Of a DNA stretch of 64,000 bases, positions 49,792-58,629 are shown one piece after another. A program made the position numbers and the translations under genes. How positions within the stretch are numbered: the first letter of the stretch is position 1; every line of letters begins with the position of its first letter. Origin of the DNA: Variovorax paradoxus (GTDB lineage Bacteria; Pseudomonadota; Gammaproteobacteria; Burkholderiales; Burkholderiaceae_C); assembly GCF_902712855.1 (NCBI RefSeq), contig NZ_LR743508.1, positions 1,603,534 to 1,667,533 on the forward strand. The letters are read 5' to 3'. The notes under the pieces were generated by a model. It worked only from the letters and a program-made list of their open reading frames with translations. It was not told where the DNA came from and made no database searches.

Positions 49792-50567
49792 CAGCGGCCT
49801 CCCTGTCCTGCACGTTCGCCCAGCACCTCGCTGCGCACCAGCGGATCGGCGAACACCTGTTCGGGCGCGCCGTCGGCCGCGATGCGCCCGTCGATCCACG
49901 CGGCCACGCGCGTGGCGTAGCGGCGGACGATCTCGACGTCGTGCTCGACGAACCAGCTCGTGACCTTGCGCTGCTGCAGCGCGTGCATCAGCGTGCGCAT
50001 CACGCCGTGCTTGTCCTCGGACGAGACCCCGCTGGTCGGCTCGTCCATGATGACCAGCTTGGGCTCGAGCATCAGCGCGATGCCCACGTCGAGCAGCTTG
50101 CGGCGCCCCTCGGGCAGCACGGCGGTCGGGGCGTCGGCATGGTCGCCGAGTTCCACCAGTTCCAGCATCTCGGCCACCGCACGCTGGTCGGCCGCGCGCG
50201 ACAGCGGGGTCCAGCGCGACAGCACGCCGCGCCGGCTGACCGAGGCCAGCTCCAGGCACTGCCGCACCGTGTGGTCGAGGAACAGCTGCGGCAGCTGGAA
50301 CGACCGCCCCACGCCCAGCCGGGCGATCTGGCGCGGGCCCTGGCGCGTGATGTCGAGGCCCTCGAACAGCACCCGGCCGCTGCTGGGCTTGATGTAGCCG
50401 GTGCAGATGTTGATGAAGGTGGTCTTGCCCGCGCCGTTGGCGCCGATCACCGCGAGGTGCTCGCCGCGCGCCAGCGAGAAGTCGATGCCGTCGGCGGCGG
50501 TGATGCCGCCAAAACGCAGGGTCAGCCCTTCGGTGCGCAGCAGTTCATCGGGGGTCGATGCGTTCAT
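49791..50567 (-). CDS. Branched-chain-amino-acid-type ABC importer ATPase (LivG type)
   Basis: A 258-residue ATPase: Walker A IGANGAGKTTFINICTGYIK, SFQLPQLFLDHTVRQCLELA (Q-loop area), Walker B KLVIMDEPTSGVSSEDKHGV, and the C-terminal LivG hallmark HDVEIVRRYATRVAAWIDGR. The signature motif LSGGQ is LPEGRRKLLDVGIAL here, a divergence common in this subgroup. ATG 50567 overlaps the permease stop. Confidence 0.92.
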   Translation of the reverse strand: MNASTPDELLRTEGLTLRFGGITAADGIDFSLARGEHLAVIGANGAGKTTFINICTGYIKPSSGRVLFEGLDITRQGPRQIARLGVGRSFQLPQLFLDHTVRQCLELASVSRRGVLSRWTPLSRAADQRAVAEMLELVELGDHADAPTAVLPEGRRKLLDVGIALMLEPKLVIMDEPTSGVSSEDKHGVMRTLMHALQQRKVTSWFVEHDVEIVRRYATRVAAWIDGRIAADGAPEQVFADPLVRSEVLGERAGQGGR

Positions 50568-51520
50568 CGGGCCTCCTGGGGCAAGGGTTGCCGCGGCGCA
50601 CGCCGGCGCCAGCCGACGATGCCCTGCGGCGCGAAGAAGATCACCGCGATCAGCGTGGCGCCGAGCAGGATCTGCCAGGCGTTGGTGAAGTACGCCGCCG
50701 CCGCGAGCTTGATGAGTTCGAACACCGCCGCTCCCAGGAAGGCGCCCGCGGCATGGCCCGAGCCGCCCAGGATGGCGATGAACACGTACTCGCCCGAGCG
50801 GATCCAGTAGCCGCTCTCGGGCGTGACCAGGCTCTGCACCAGCGCCAGCAGCGCACCGGCGAGCCCCACCAGTCCGGCCGACAGCACGTAGCCCTCGGCC
50901 AGCACCATGCGCGCCGACAGGCCGATGTACTCCAGGCGGGTCTCGTTGGTGCGGATGGCCAGCATCACCTGCCCCGACGAGGACACGAAGTAGCGCTGCA
51001 CCGCCCATGCGACCGCCACGGCGAGCGCCAGCGTCAACACCAGCATGGCCAGCTCGAACTGGCCGCGCTCCAGTGCCATGCCCAGCAGCGCGGGCCGCTC
51101 GAAGCGCAGGCCGTCGGTGCCGCCGGTCCAGCCGTAGAGCTTGCCGGCCAGCGAGAAGAGCACCATGGAGAGCCCCAGGTTCAGCATGCCGAAGAAGATG
51201 CCGCGGTAGCGCGACACGAAGGCAGCCACGACAGCGCCGATGGCCAGGCTCGCCACCACGCCCGCGGCCACGGCCACGAGGCCGTCGGCACCGGGAAAGG
51301 CGCGCACCGTGAACGCGGTGGCGTAACCGCCGATGGCCGCGTACATGGCATGGCCGAACGACACCTGGCCGGCGCGCATCAGCACCGTCAGCCCGAGGGC
51401 GGCGAGGCCGAAGCACAGGAAGGTGATGATCGGCATGCGCGACCAGGGCAAGGCCCAGCCGGCGCCCAGCATCAGGACAACGGCGGCCGCGACGGCCGCG
51501 ATGGAGGTGGTCCTGCGCAT
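50564..51520 (-). CDS. Branched-chain-amino-acid-type ABC importer permease (LivM type)
   Basis: A 318-residue inner-membrane protein with about nine helices. LivM hallmarks: LMRAGQVSFGHAMYAAIGGY near the N-terminus and EYVFIAILGGSGHAAGAFLG near the C-terminus. ATG at 51520 overlaps the stop of the LivH-type gene. Part of the five-gene importer unit. Confidence 0.92.
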   Translation of the reverse strand: MRRTTSIAAVAAAVVLMLGAGWALPWSRMPIITFLCFGLAALGLTVLMRAGQVSFGHAMYAAIGGYATAFTVRAFPGADGLVAVAAGVVASLAIGAVVAAFVSRYRGIFFGMLNLGLSMVLFSLAGKLYGWTGGTDGLRFERPALLGMALERGQFELAMLVLTLALAVAVAWAVQRYFVSSSGQVMLAIRTNETRLEYIGLSARMVLAEGYVLSAGLVGLAGALLALVQSLVTPESGYWIRSGEYVFIAILGGSGHAAGAFLGAAVFELIKLAAAAYFTNAWQILLGATLIAVIFFAPQGIVGWRRRAPRQPLPQEAR

Positions 51521-52425
51521 CAGATCCTCCGGGCCGCGGTGACGGAGAAGAGCCCGTGCGGGCGCACCAGCAGCACCGCCACCATCATCAGGTAGGGCAT
51601 GACCACCTCGAGCTCGGGCAGCGTGTACACCGCCAGCGAGCGCGCCATGCCGATCAGCACCGAGGCCACCAGCGCGCCGGTGATCTGCCCGAGCCCCGCC
51701 GTGGCGATGACCGCGAACGAGGTCACGATCATCTCGGCGCCCAGGCCGGGCACGAACGAGGTCATGGGCACCGACAGTGCACCGCCCAGCGCGCCGAGCG
51801 CACCCGCGAGCGCGAAGGTCAGCGTGCCGACGCGCGCCGCGTTGATGCCCAGCGCGGTGGCCGTCTCGCGGTGATGGATGACCGCCACGATCTGCCGCCC
51901 CGCCGTCGAGTGGCGCAGCAGGAACTGCAGGCCCGCGTAGGCGACCAGCGCCACGCCGGGAATGAAGGCCAGCTGGTAGTTCATGAAGGTCACGCCCAGC
52001 AGGTCGGTGGTGCCCAGCCGCGTGGCGAGGTCGCCCGCGTTGACCGGCGTGGCGCCCCACACCATGCGCTGCACGTCCTCCAGCATCATGAAGGCGGCGA
52101 AGGTGACGAGCAGCTGCAGCACCGGATCGCGGTCCTGGAAATGCCGCAGCAGTCCGCGCTCGAGCAGCGCGCCGAGGCAGCCGCCGACCACCGCGGCAGC
52201 CACGAACAGCGAGCCCACCAGCACCACGGCCGAGGCCGTGTGCGGCAGCAACCACGCCAGCAGGCTCGCGGCGCTGTAGCCGCCGAAGGCATAGAGGCTG
52301 CCGTGCGCCACGTTGATGACGCCGAAGACTCCGCAGATCAGGGTCAGCCCCAGCGAGATGAGAAACAGCAGGCCGGCGTACGACAGTCCGTCGACGGTGG
52401 CCAGCAGCAGGAGATTCAGTTCCAT
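51520..52425 (-). CDS. Branched-chain-amino-acid-type ABC importer permease (LivH type)
   Basis: A 301-residue inner-membrane permease with about eight helices. LivH hallmarks: LTLICGVFGVINVAHGSLYA and the C-terminal MPYLMMVAVLLVRPHGLFSV. The conserved NVAHGS loop is intact. ATG 52425 lies 28 bp after the binding-protein stop. Confidence 0.93.
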   Translation of the reverse strand: MELNLLLLATVDGLSYAGLLFLISLGLTLICGVFGVINVAHGSLYAFGGYSAASLLAWLLPHTASAVVLVGSLFVAAAVVGGCLGALLERGLLRHFQDRDPVLQLLVTFAAFMMLEDVQRMVWGATPVNAGDLATRLGTTDLLGVTFMNYQLAFIPGVALVAYAGLQFLLRHSTAGRQIVAVIHHRETATALGINAARVGTLTFALAGALGALGGALSVPMTSFVPGLGAEMIVTSFAVIATAGLGQITGALVASVLIGMARSLAVYTLPELEVVMPYLMMVAVLLVRPHGLFSVTAARRI

Positions 52426-52453
52426 GAACGACGGGTTCCTCGTGCAAGCGGCT

Positions 52454-53755
52454 TCAGTCGCCCACGCGGCGGATCTGCGGGTTCTTCAGCAGCGCGGGCT
52501 TGAGCGTCTTCACCCACTCGGCGGACTTCTGGCCCACCGGCGGCGTGAGGATGTCGGCCGGATAGAACGAGAGCTGGCGCGCGACCGGGAACGGCTGCGA
52601 GGCGTCCTTGGCGGTCACGCCGTAGAGCTGGCCCTGCAGCGCCTGGCCGTCCTCGCGCAGCCTGATGGGTCGCGACAGCCCGCGGTACTCCAGCTTGCGC
52701 AGCGTGGTGGCGAGCTGCTCGGTGGTGGGCCACTGGCCCTTGTTGTCGGCCAGTGCCTGCTTGTAGGCGCCGGTGGCGGCCTTCAGCGCCTGGATCATGT
52801 GATAGACCGCGAAGTTCGGGTATGCGCCGGTGCGCTTCTTGAACTTCTGCACGAAGGCGCGCGCCTCGGGGTCGTTCGCGAACTCCGGGTCCGCGAAGTA
52901 GCCGTCGCCGACGAAACCGACGATCACGCCGGGCGGCACCGCGTCGCCGAGCCGCTCGAGCGACGAATCGGCCAGCGGCAGCACGAACTGCGACGACTTC
53001 AGCAGACCGCGCTGCGAGGCCTGCCTCAGGAAAGTGTCGAGGTCGCCGCCCCACGCGGTGGACAACACCACGTCGGGCCGCAGCGCCTGCAGCCGGGTGA
53101 CCTCGGCGGAAAAGTCGGACGCGCCGAACTTGGGAAACAGCTCGGCCACGATCTTCACGTCGGGCTTGAGCGCGAGCAGCGTGTTGCGGAAGATCTCCCA
53201 CGAGTCGCGGCCCCAGGCGTAGTCCTGGTTCACCACCGCGAGCGTCTTGAAGTCGGGCTTGGTCTTCAGCAGGTGCAGCACGGCCGCCACCATTTCCATG
53301 GTGCCGTTGGGGCCCGTGCGAAACACGTACTTGTAGCGGCGCTCCTCGAGCACCTTCTCGGTGGAGCACTCCCAGAGGATGTTGATGACCTTGAGGTCTT
53401 CCGCCACCGGCGCCAGCGCGTTGCAGTAGCCGCTCGAGATGGCCGACAGCATGAGCTTCTCGCCCGGCTCCTGCGCGAGGCGGCGGTACTCGGATAGGAA
53501 CTTGTCCGCCCCCTGCCCTTCGTCGATCCAGGTGGGGCTCAGCTTGGTGCCGTCGATGCCGCCGGCGGCGTTGAAGTCCTCGATCCACATGTCGGCGGCC
53601 GTCTTGGCGGGCGCGCCGAGCACCGAGGCCGGTCCGGTCATGAAGGTGCTCATGCCGAGCTTGATCTCGGCCGGGCGCTGGGGTTGGGCGATGGCGGTGG
53701 CGGCGAGGGCGAACGAGGCCGCGCCCCAAGCCACGAATCTGGCGAGCGATTTCAC
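52454..53755 (-). CDS. ABC importer substrate-binding protein, Liv/amide type (peripla_BP_6)
   Basis: A 433-residue periplasmic binding protein. Signal peptide KSLARFVAWGAASFALAATA with cleavage after IA-QPQ. Mature start RPAEIKLGMSTFMTGPASVL, then DGTKLSPTWIDEGQGADKFL and KTLAVVNQDYAWGRDSWEIF, typical of LivK-like receptors; the larger size (mature about 405) matches the non-amino-acid branch that binds carboxylates or amides. I choose GTG at 53755 because GGAGAC stands 8-13 nt before and the signal peptide begins there; the longer frame from 53800 is not supported. First gene of the importer-CoA transferase-hydratase-HMG-CoA reductase unit; ligand possibly mevalonate or a similar acid. Confidence 0.9.
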   Translation of the reverse strand: MKSLARFVAWGAASFALAATAIAQPQRPAEIKLGMSTFMTGPASVLGAPAKTAADMWIEDFNAAGGIDGTKLSPTWIDEGQGADKFLSEYRRLAQEPGEKLMLSAISSGYCNALAPVAEDLKVINILWECSTEKVLEERRYKYVFRTGPNGTMEMVAAVLHLLKTKPDFKTLAVVNQDYAWGRDSWEIFRNTLLALKPDVKIVAELFPKFGASDFSAEVTRLQALRPDVVLSTAWGGDLDTFLRQASQRGLLKSSQFVLPLADSSLERLGDAVPPGVIVGFVGDGYFADPEFANDPEARAFVQKFKKRTGAYPNFAVYHMIQALKAATGAYKQALADNKGQWPTTEQLATTLRKLEYRGLSRPIRLREDGQALQGQLYGVTAKDASQPFPVARQLSFYPADILTPPVGQKSAEWVKTLKPALLKNPQIRRVGD

Positions 53756-53965
53756 TTCGGTTGTCTCCTGTGGTCTCGCGCTGTTAATGTGCGAGTGCAT
53801 GAATCATGTCGGTCAGGCCGCCGATCTCCTATGGATCGAAGCCACACGAATCGATCTTGTTTATGGGCGATTCATACAAGGCGCCGGCATTCGCGCCCTC
53901 GGCATCAGGGTTAGCACCGATCTTTTGCATCCAGGAAGATGCGCTTTGGGAGGAGTTCTTCGAAC
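53756..53965. other. Divergent promoter region, importer operon versus PucR-type regulator
   Basis: The 210 bp carry an AT-richer core around 53840-53880 that probably holds both promoters, but I cannot pick a single -35/-10 pair with confidence. No perfect palindrome of more than 10 bp was seen. Confidence 0.4.
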
Positions 53966-55972
53966 ATGACGGAAAACGGAACGCAAGACGTGTCGCTGGC
54001 GGCCGGCGAACTGCAGTCGGAGCTGCTCGCCATGCTCCAGCGCAATGCCGGCACGCGCGAATTCGACGAGATGCTCGAGCGCGTGGAGGCCGGCGTGCCC
54101 GACCCGGCCCGGCGCGCGCAGCTGGCCGGCAGCGTGCGCGCCGCGATGGCGGTCTGCGAGCAGCTGACGCTGCAGCAGCGCCGCGAGCGCGGCCTGCTGG
54201 TGGTGCTGGAAAGCGCGCACGACCTCACCTCGATCCGCGACCTCGAGCTGGTGCTGCAGGCCATCGTGCGGCGCGCACGGCAGATCTTCGCGTCCGACAT
54301 CGGCTACCTGACGAACTTCGATCGCGTGCGCAACGACTTCTACATCCGCGCGACCGAAGGCGCGATCTCCGAGCGCTTCAAGAACGTGCGCGTGCCGCCG
54401 GACCACGGCATCTGCGGCCACGTGCTCAAGCACAAGACGCCGTACCACAGCACCGACTACCTGACCGACCAGGGCTTCGCGCACGAGCGCGGCATCGACC
54501 TTGCCATCAAGGACGAAGGGGTCGAGTCGCTGCTGGGCGCGCCGCTGATGGTGGGCAACCACTGCATCGGCGTGCTGTGCATCTGCGACCGCAAGCCCCG
54601 GCGCCATGCGCCCTGGGAGGTCGCGATGCTTTCAGCGCTGGCGGCGCAGGCCGCCGTCGCGATCGAGAACGCGCGGCTGTTCCAGGAAGCGCAGGTGGCG
54701 CTGCAGCGCGCCAGCGAGGCCAACGCCTCGCTGCACCGCCAAGCCGAGGAGACCCAGGCGGCGGCCGACGCACAGGAACAGATGACGAGGCTCGTCGCGC
54801 GCGGCTGCAGCCTCGTCGACATCCTCGACATGGTCGGCACGATGCTCGGCGGCCACATCGTGCTGCTCGACGAAGCCGGACAACCCACGCAGCGCGCCGC
54901 CGCCTCGCCCGCGCACCTCGCCGGCGGACTGAACGAGCTGCTGGGCCGCACCGAGGTCCAGGACCTGGTGCACGCGGCGCTGATCGAAGGACGCCGCAGC
55001 GGCGTTTCGCAGGCGATCGACGGCGGACCGGCGCGGCACCTTCGCGTGGCGACGCTGATGGGCGCCGACCGGCTGCTGGGCGCCATCCTGATGCTGTCGG
55101 ACCGCGCGATGAGCGCCACCGAGATCCGCACCTTCGAGCGGGGCGCGCTGGTGGCGGGCGTGGTGCTGCTGTCGCAGGAGCGCAGCGAGCTGGAGGTGAG
55201 CAGCGAATCGGCGGCGACCATCCGCGCCCTGGTGAGCTGGCAGCAGGAATCGCTCGCGGCGTTGCAGTTGCGGGCCCAGCCGCTGGGGCTGGACCTGAAG
55301 CTGGCCCTGCGCATGATCGTGCTCGCCGTGGAAGACCGGCACATCGAATACGCATTGCGCCGCATGCGCCCGGCCGTGGCGCGCGGCACGCTGCTCGAGG
55401 AATTCGAAGGCTTCATCGTCGCCGTCTGCCCGGATGCGGGCGCCGAGGCGTTGCAGTCGGCGCTGCAGGGCGCGCTGCTGTCGGACGCGCGCCTCGGCGC
55501 GATCGGCGTGGTGTCCGGGCCCGTGTCGCAGGTCGACCTGCTGCCCGAGAGCTTCCGCGCGCTCAAGCGCGGCATCGACATCCTGCGCGCGCTGGGCCGA
55601 TCGCACGAGCTGGTGCCCGAAGCGACGCTGACGATGTATTCGATGCTGTTCGAGCAGCGGCGAGCGGCCGACGTGGCGGGCTTCATCGAGGCGACCGTCG
55701 GCGGCCTCGTGCAGCAGGACCGGCGCCGCGGCACCGACCTCGCGGGCACGCTGCTCGCCTACCTCGAGCACGCGCAGAACGCGAAGGCCACCGCCGATTC
55801 GCTGCAGATCCACGTCAACACGCTGCGCCAGCGGCTGGAGACCATCGACGAACTTCTGGCGGGCTGGCGCCAGGGCGGGCGCTTCCTGGAGCTGCACGTG
55901 GCGCTGCGCATGCACATGCTGCGCCAGGGCGTCCAGGCGCTGGCGCCAAGGCGGGGAACGGCCGACGCCTGA
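53966..55972 (+). CDS. GAF domain/PucR-type (CdaR-like) transcriptional regulator
   Basis: A 668-residue cytoplasmic regulator. Order: N-terminal helix region, GAF domain (about 75-230; DIGYLTNFDRVRNDFYIRAT, then DHGICGHVLKHKTPYHSTDY and GAPLMVGNHCIGVLCICD), a helical linker, a middle sensor part (about 260-430) and the C-terminal PucR/CdaR helix-turn-helix (ADSLQIHVNTLRQRLETIDE, about 620-645). GAF plus PucR proteins act as activators of catabolic operons. It is divergent from the Liv-type importer/HMG-CoA reductase operon and is its probable regulator. ATG 53966 has GGAGGAG upstream at a slightly long spacing; ATG 53939 is the alternative. Confidence 0.9.
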   Translation: MTENGTQDVSLAAGELQSELLAMLQRNAGTREFDEMLERVEAGVPDPARRAQLAGSVRAAMAVCEQLTLQQRRERGLLVVLESAHDLTSIRDLELVLQAIVRRARQIFASDIGYLTNFDRVRNDFYIRATEGAISERFKNVRVPPDHGICGHVLKHKTPYHSTDYLTDQGFAHERGIDLAIKDEGVESLLGAPLMVGNHCIGVLCICDRKPRRHAPWEVAMLSALAAQAAVAIENARLFQEAQVALQRASEANASLHRQAEETQAAADAQEQMTRLVARGCSLVDILDMVGTMLGGHIVLLDEAGQPTQRAAASPAHLAGGLNELLGRTEVQDLVHAALIEGRRSGVSQAIDGGPARHLRVATLMGADRLLGAILMLSDRAMSATEIRTFERGALVAGVVLLSQERSELEVSSESAATIRALVSWQQESLAALQLRAQPLGLDLKLALRMIVLAVEDRHIEYALRRMRPAVARGTLLEEFEGFIVAVCPDAGAEALQSALQGALLSDARLGAIGVVSGPVSQVDLLPESFRALKRGIDILRALGRSHELVPEATLTMYSMLFEQRRAADVAGFIEATVGGLVQQDRRRGTDLAGTLLAYLEHAQNAKATADSLQIHVNTLRQRLETIDELLAGWRQGGRFLELHVALRMHMLRQGVQALAPRRGTADA

Positions 55973-56003
55973 ATGGGCGGTGGCGCCGCCGCGCCGCCTG
56001 CCA

Positions 56004-56450
56004 TCAGCCCGGGATGTCCGGCTCCACCAGCTGCGCCAGCGCGACCAGCGATTCCTGCCAGCCCAGGTAGCACATCTCGACCGGGATCATCTCGGGGATG
56101 CCTTCCTGCACGACCGACATGTCCGTGCCGCAGGACACCGCGGTCAGCGTCACCGTGGTCTTCATGGTGCCCGGCAGGTTGGGGTCGTCGAAGGCCGCGT
56201 CGTAGGCGATGCGCTGGCCGGGAACGAGCTCCAGGTACTTTCCGCCGAACGAGTGGCCGTGGCCGGTGCCGAAGTTGGTGAACGACATCCGCCATGCACC
56301 GCCGACCACGGGGTCCATCGCATGGACCTTGCCGACGAAGCCGAAGGGGGGCAGCCAGCGCTCGAACGCGCCGGGCTCGACGAATGCACGGTAGAGACGC
56401 TCCGGCGGGCAGCGAAGCACGCGGTGCAGGCGGACGGTGTTGGTGGCCAT
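56004..56450 (-). CDS. SRPBCC-fold (AHSA1/START-like) protein
   Basis: A 148-residue protein of the polyketide cyclase/AHSA1 family. Hallmarks: HRVLRCPPERLYRAFVEPGA, then FERWLPPFGFVGKVHAMDPV, PGTMKTTVTLTAV and the C-terminal helix LGWQESLVALAQLVEP. Such proteins form a small hydrophobic-ligand pocket and are usually uncharacterised. Start ATG 56450 follows GGAGAAAGC. It is tail to tail with the PucR-type regulator. Confidence 0.85.
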   Translation of the reverse strand: MATNTVRLHRVLRCPPERLYRAFVEPGAFERWLPPFGFVGKVHAMDPVVGGAWRMSFTNFGTGHGHSFGGKYLELVPGQRIAYDAAFDDPNLPGTMKTTVTLTAVSCGTDMSVVQEGIPEMIPVEMCYLGWQESLVALAQLVEPDIPG

Positions 56451-56590
56451 GGTTGCTTTCTCCTGAAGAACAGAGGACGACCCTCTTTACGTACGTCGAA
56501 CGAGCCTGCTGAAAATCGACACGGCTGGAGACAAGTGAAAACCCTGGCTCGCGCAATGCAGGCGGCAGACGGCCCACCCATGCCGGTCCG

Positions 56591-57367
56591 CTACGGCAGG
56601 TCGACCTGGATCCAGGCGGGCGCGTGGTCGCTCGCACCCGGGCGCCCTCTCACGTCGCGGTCCACGCCGGCCGAACGCAGCATCGGCGCGAGTTCGGCAT
56701 TCAGCAGAAAGTGGTCGATGCGAAGGCCGGCATCGCGCGGATAGCGGTTGCGCCAGTAGGTCCAGAAGGTGTACGGCACACGGTCCGGATGGCAATGGCG
56801 GATCGCGTCCGTCCAGCCCTGCTTGAGCAAGCGCGCGAATGCCGCACGGCTCTGCGGCTGCAGCAGCGCGTCCTCGCGCCAGGACGCCGGGTTGTAGATG
56901 TCGTCGTCGGTCGGAACGACGTTGTAGTCGCCCGCAAGGACCACGGGCATGCCGCTCGCGAAGAGCTTCTTCGCATGCCTGTTGAACGCCTCGAACCACT
57001 GCAGCTTGTAGTCGAACTTCGGCCCCGGCTGGGGATTGCCGTTGGGCAGGTAGAGACAGCCCACCAGCACGCCGTCGACCACTGCCTCGATGTAGCGGCT
57101 CTGCGTGTCGGCCTCCATGCCCGGCAGGCCGCGCCCGGTCTCGATCGGCTCGCGCCCGCGCGCGAGGATGGCCACGCCGTTCCACGCGCGCTGCCCGTGG
57201 GCCACCACGCCGTAGCCCGCCTTGCGGATCGCGTCGAGCGGCAGCTTCTCGTCGGGCGACTTGAGTTCCTGCAGGCAGGCGACATCGGGCTTCGATTGCG
57301 CAAGCCATTCGAGCAGCCGCTCAAGGCGGCTGCCGATGCCGTTGACGTTGAATGTGGCGATCTTCAT
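56591..57367 (-). CDS. xthA: Exodeoxyribonuclease III (AP endonuclease)
   Basis: A 258-residue metal-dependent DNA repair nuclease. Hallmarks: MKIATFNVNGIGSRLERLLE, Glu in CLQELKSPDEKLPLDAI, VVLAGDYNVVPTDDDIYNPA, LRIDHFLLNAELAP and ASDHAPAWIQVDLP. It cuts at abasic sites and trims 3' ends. Length matches E. coli XthA (268). ATG 57367. It makes a functional match with the 3-methyladenine glycosylase gene 12 kb away, though they are not linked. Confidence 0.95.
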   Translation of the reverse strand: MKIATFNVNGIGSRLERLLEWLAQSKPDVACLQELKSPDEKLPLDAIRKAGYGVVAHGQRAWNGVAILARGREPIETGRGLPGMEADTQSRYIEAVVDGVLVGCLYLPNGNPQPGPKFDYKLQWFEAFNRHAKKLFASGMPVVLAGDYNVVPTDDDIYNPASWREDALLQPQSRAAFARLLKQGWTDAIRHCHPDRVPYTFWTYWRNRYPRDAGLRIDHFLLNAELAPMLRSAGVDRDVRGRPGASDHAPAWIQVDLP

Positions 57368-57407
57368 CGTGGGCGAGGGGTCCGGCAGCACGCACCGGAT
57401 GGACCCG

Positions 57408-57572
57408 TCAGGTCGTAAAGGAGAAGACAGCCGGGATCATGCGCCGCACGAGGCCGGCTGCGGCGTCGGACAAGGCGCTCCCCTCGGTATCGCCAACGGC
57501 AAACGGTAGCCACCTCGATGGCCGAGCCCCGCCCCGATGCGTTTTCGGGCTGTCAATCGAAGGTTTCGGCAT
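57408..57572 (-). CDS. Possible small protein, unknown
   Basis: A 54-codon frame starting MPKPSIDSPKTHRGGARPSR, with a more protein-like C-terminal part WLPFAVGDTEGSALSDAAAG. It ends 40 bp before the exonuclease gene on the same strand and has GGAATCC before its start. There is no family resemblance; it may be chance. The rest of 57368-57659 shows nothing. Confidence 0.25.
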   Translation of the reverse strand: MPKPSIDSPKTHRGGARPSRWLPFAVGDTEGSALSDAAAGLVRRMIPAVFSFTT

Positions 57573-57659
57573 GGATTCCGACAAATTTGCCGCAAGAAGA
57601 CCGCTAAAGTGCTGGGCGCGCGCTTCAGCCTGCAAGTCACTGCATAACGCCTCCAACCG

Positions 57660-58010
57660 ATGACAACTTTCCGCCTCACTTCGTCTTCGAATCCTCGTCC
57701 CGCCCAGGCGATGCCGCCCGGCCGCTCGCCATGCCGCGACGCGGCACCCGCGAAGCCTTCGCTGGCCGGGACGCTGGAGTCCGAGGTGCATGCCGGAGGT
57801 TGGGAATTCCGCTATTGCCTGGCGGCGTCCGAACAGATGGTCTCGGGCTTCGCCGAGATCCACTGCAATGGCGAGCCCTACTTCGAGTTGCCGATCTTCG
57901 AGCCGCAGGCCAACGCGCTCGCCTCCATCGACCTGCTGCGAGAACAATGCCTCGCATGGATCGAGGCCCGCGCTGCAGTGCCCGCCCGCCCCTCTGCGGA
58001 CGAGGCCTGA
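57660..58010 (+). CDS. Small uncharacterised protein
   Basis: A 116-residue protein with a Pro/Ser/Ala-rich start (about 1-35) and a structured part: LESEVHAGGWEFRYCLAASE, then MVSGFAEIHCNGEPYFELPI and a final helix SIDLLREQCLAWIEARAA. It reads like a small beta-sheet plus helix domain. No family is recognised. It is 7 bp upstream of the next small gene on the same strand, which suggests a two-gene operon. An internal start would remove the disordered N-terminus. Confidence 0.65.
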   Translation: MTTFRLTSSSNPRPAQAMPPGRSPCRDAAPAKPSLAGTLESEVHAGGWEFRYCLAASEQMVSGFAEIHCNGEPYFELPIFEPQANALASIDLLREQCLAWIEARAAVPARPSADEA

Positions 58011-58017
58011 GCACGTC

Positions 58018-58323
58018 GTGACCCGCGTTCTCGACCCGATGCCCGTCATGTGGAAGCCGGACCGTCCGATCGAAGTGGAGGGCCGCATCCTTTCGGACGA
58101 AGAGGCCTGGTGGTTCGAGTTCACCACCGAGTTCTACGCGCTCACGCGCGGTGAGATCGACGACGAGTGGCTGGCGGCATTGACCGCGACGCTCTACCAG
58201 CGCAACGGCGACGCCAACCCCAAGTGGTCGGCCGGCGTCGTGTACGAACTGCTCCAGATGCAGATCGGCGACAGCGCGGCGGACGAGCAGCACATGTCGC
58301 CGTGGACGCCGTCGCGGCACTGA
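58018..58323 (+). CDS. Small uncharacterised protein
   Basis: A 101-residue acidic protein. It reads PMPVMWKPDRPIEVEGRILS, then DEEAWWFEFTTEFYALTRGE and VVYELLQMQIGD. Rich in Trp and acidic residues. I use GTG 58018, 7 bp after the previous stop; ATG 58039 and 58048 are alternatives. No family recognised. Likely paired with the gene before it. Confidence 0.6.
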   Translation: MTRVLDPMPVMWKPDRPIEVEGRILSDEEAWWFEFTTEFYALTRGEIDDEWLAALTATLYQRNGDANPKWSAGVVYELLQMQIGDSAADEQHMSPWTPSRH

Positions 58324-58629
58324 GCGAGACGATCACCGTCGAACATCGCGCACTCCGGGAATCGGATGCGCCCGGTCGGACGCACCCCGACCCACTCGCA
58401 GCCCGCGCCGTGGCCCCACACGCTGGCGGCCTCGCCTTCGTCGCCTGAAGCGGCGAACCGGATTCCCCGGAACCATCGCTGCCGTCGGGCTCTGCGGCCG
58501 ATGCAGGCTGCAGCCTAAAGTTTTAGCCGGAACTGCCGATAGACGCTCGTTGCAGCGCGCCCGCGCACGCAACGCATCCCTCCACTTCTTCGCTGCGGCG
58601 CGAGGCCCCGGCTTTATCCGACACAGACA
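58324..58629. other. 306-bp gap upstream of the propeller lipoprotein
   Basis: No protein-like frame. A short dyad CTAAA-GT-TTTAG lies at 58515-58526, roughly where a promoter of the lipoprotein gene would be; a clear -35/-10 pair is not evident. Confidence 0.4.
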